From: Spirochaetaceae bacterium
GTDB taxonomy: Bacteria; Spirochaetota; Spirochaetia; Treponematales; Breznakiellaceae
Direction of reading: 5' to 3'
NCBI GenBank assembly: GCA_031284085.1
Contig: JAITAM010000180.1
Span: 1-6,264 of the forward strand
Length of the DNA: 6,264 nucleotides
The notes beneath the pieces are model-generated. The model ran no database searches. It saw only the letters and a list, made by a program, of their open reading frames with translations, and was not told the origin of the DNA. Positions 5,409 through 6,264 of the stretch are shown piece after piece. Within the stretch, counting starts at the first letter, position 1. Every line of letters begins with the position of its first letter. A program made the position numbers and the translations under genes.

Positions 5409-6007
5409 TGTTTAACAGCATACGGGGAACGGTCAGCGAAAAAACCGCGGATAGCGTGCGCCTTGATACCGGAAGCATTGAATGGGATATTGCCATGCCG
5501 GCTCTTGATCTTCGCAGTCTGCCTGAAGCCGGAGAGACTGCACGGGTTTGGGTCTGGCTCTACCATAGAGAGGACGCGATGCGCCTTTTCGGCTTTATGG
5601 ACGAGAAGAGGCGCTCTATGTTTTTAGACTTACTTAAAATTGACGGCATAGGACCTCGAAATGCGCTTAAAATCATGGGCGGCATAAGCCAATCGGATTT
5701 GGAACAGGCGCTTGATACTGAGGATTTGGGGCGGCTTGAGGCTACCCCCGGCATTAGCAAAAAAATCGCGCAAAAGATGATTCTGTCGCTCAAAGGTAAA
5801 CTCAGCTCGACAAAGGGGACAGGCAGCTACGCGCATCCTCAAAGCGACTTGCTTGAGGCTCTCTTGCAAATGGGTTACAGCCGCAAATCGGCTTTGGAGG
5901 CTCTCTCTCGTGCCGAGACCATGATACATGGCTCACCAAGCGCCTCGGAGCGTGAAAAAGCTCTGCTTAAACAGGCTATTGTGCTTTTAAGCACCGCCGC
6001 CACCTGA
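5408..6007 (+). CDS. ruvA: Holliday junction DNA helicase subunit RuvA
   Basis: A complete 199-aa RuvA, near the family's usual length of about 200. As a tetramer it binds four-way DNA junctions in the cytoplasm and loads the RuvB motor for branch migration in recombinational repair. Domain I (about residues 1-63) is the OB fold and ends in HREDAMRLFGF; E55 and D56 fall at the positions of the acidic pin residues known from E. coli RuvA. Domain II holds two helix-hairpin-helix motifs, IDGIGPRNALKIM (78-90) and TPGISKKIAQKMIL (113-126). The second has Ser where GIG is usual. After a short linker (about 133-145), domain III (146-199, LLEALLQMGYSRKSALEAL) is the RuvB-binding three-helix unit. 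It follows the barrel gene with a 1-bp overlap (TAATG). Neither ruvB nor ruvC is in the window. No clear terminator is visible in the 97 bp that follow. Confidence 0.97.
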   Translation: MFNSIRGTVSEKTADSVRLDTGSIEWDIAMPALDLRSLPEAGETARVWVWLYHREDAMRLFGFMDEKRRSMFLDLLKIDGIGPRNALKIMGGISQSDLEQALDTEDLGRLEATPGISKKIAQKMILSLKGKLSSTKGTGSYAHPQSDLLEALLQMGYSRKSALEALSRAETMIHGSPSASEREKALLKQAIVLLSTAAT

Positions 6008-6104
6008 CAGTCCAAGTATGAGATAAGGGAGTCTTTCTAAAATTCTCACTTAATTACTTGATTCTCTAAAATGATGCGACAGTCTTTATCTAAAAATGAA
6101 CTGA

Positions 6105-6264
6105 AGGTCTGACCCCTACTCGCTTCTATCAGACGAAGAGTCGTACTCCGCTCCTGATAGAACAACCTTAGAAACAGGCTGGCCTGAGGTCTGTCCCTAT
6201 CCCGCTTCTTACAGGCAAAAAGCTGTATATCTGTTTCCTGATACCAGCACCGAAGCTTAGAAAC
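6105..6264 (+). repeat. Two dispersed-repeat copies after ruvA, running off the right edge
   Basis: The first copy (6105-6186) starts with AGGTCTGACCCC, continues CGCTTCTATCAGACGAAGAG and TCGTACTCCGCTCCTGATAG, and ends GAAACAGGCTGGCCTG. Its centre contains a perfect 9-bp inverted repeat, TTCTATCAG (6124-6132) and CTGATAGAA (6154-6162). The second (6187-6264) starts AGGTCTGTCCC, with TTACAGGCAAAAAGCTGTAT and CTGATACCAGCACCGAAG, and is cut by the window end. The segment TTACAGGCAA and the GATACCA block are the reverse complement of parts of the left array units. Confidence 0.88.

Noticed and set aside
6008..6104. Terminator after ruvA
   Set aside because: Only AT-rich sequence with loose direct repeats (GACAGTC, TTCTC) is seen; no stem with a T-run could be found.

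Overview
The window looks like a piece of a host-associated spirochaete chromosome, most likely a Treponema. The main support is a complete RuvA whose wording (YHREDAMRLFGF, then DGIGPRNALKIM) is close to treponemal RuvA as I remember it. A short beta-barrel-like protein ending in GIRFWIE and two spirochaete-style polytopic membrane proteins fit the same picture. The genus is inferred from memory, not from a search.

Layout. Positions 1-1005 hold no intact gene. They contain a 66-bp tandem array (1-358), a frameshifted C-terminal remnant of what was probably a Gly/Ser/Asn-rich surface protein (about 359-561), a short unassigned stretch bracketed by 17-bp direct repeats (562-800), five tandem copies of a 23-bp palindromic unit (801-909) and one copy of a dispersed repeat (921-1005). 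Positions 1006-1989 are a clearly more AT-rich island with two divergent genes: a small secreted two-cysteine protein on the minus strand and an XRE-type regulator on the plus strand. Their shared 239-bp spacer is rich in repeats. Positions 1990-2190 are a second cluster of the dispersed repeat, in the same orientation as the copy at 921-1005, so the island is bracketed by related sequence.

Positions 2252-6007 form a compact plus-strand gene set, probably one operon: a 290-aa membrane protein, a 577-aa membrane protein (ATGA overlap), a small exported beta-rich protein (26-bp gap) and ruvA (TAATG overlap). A TTGACA-type promoter lies just after the repeat cluster. The dispersed repeat returns after ruvA, from 6105 to the window end.

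How it fits together. The operon couples a Holliday-junction branch-migration subunit to three envelope proteins by tight spacing; a functional link is not shown. The accessory part is a mosaic of short repeats. A core of about 45 bp occurs in one orientation in the left array and in the opposite orientation elsewhere, while the accompanying AGGTCTGACCCC word keeps the same orientation throughout. The candidate new system is the AT-rich pair of secreted protein and regulator held between repeat copies. Its function is unknown.
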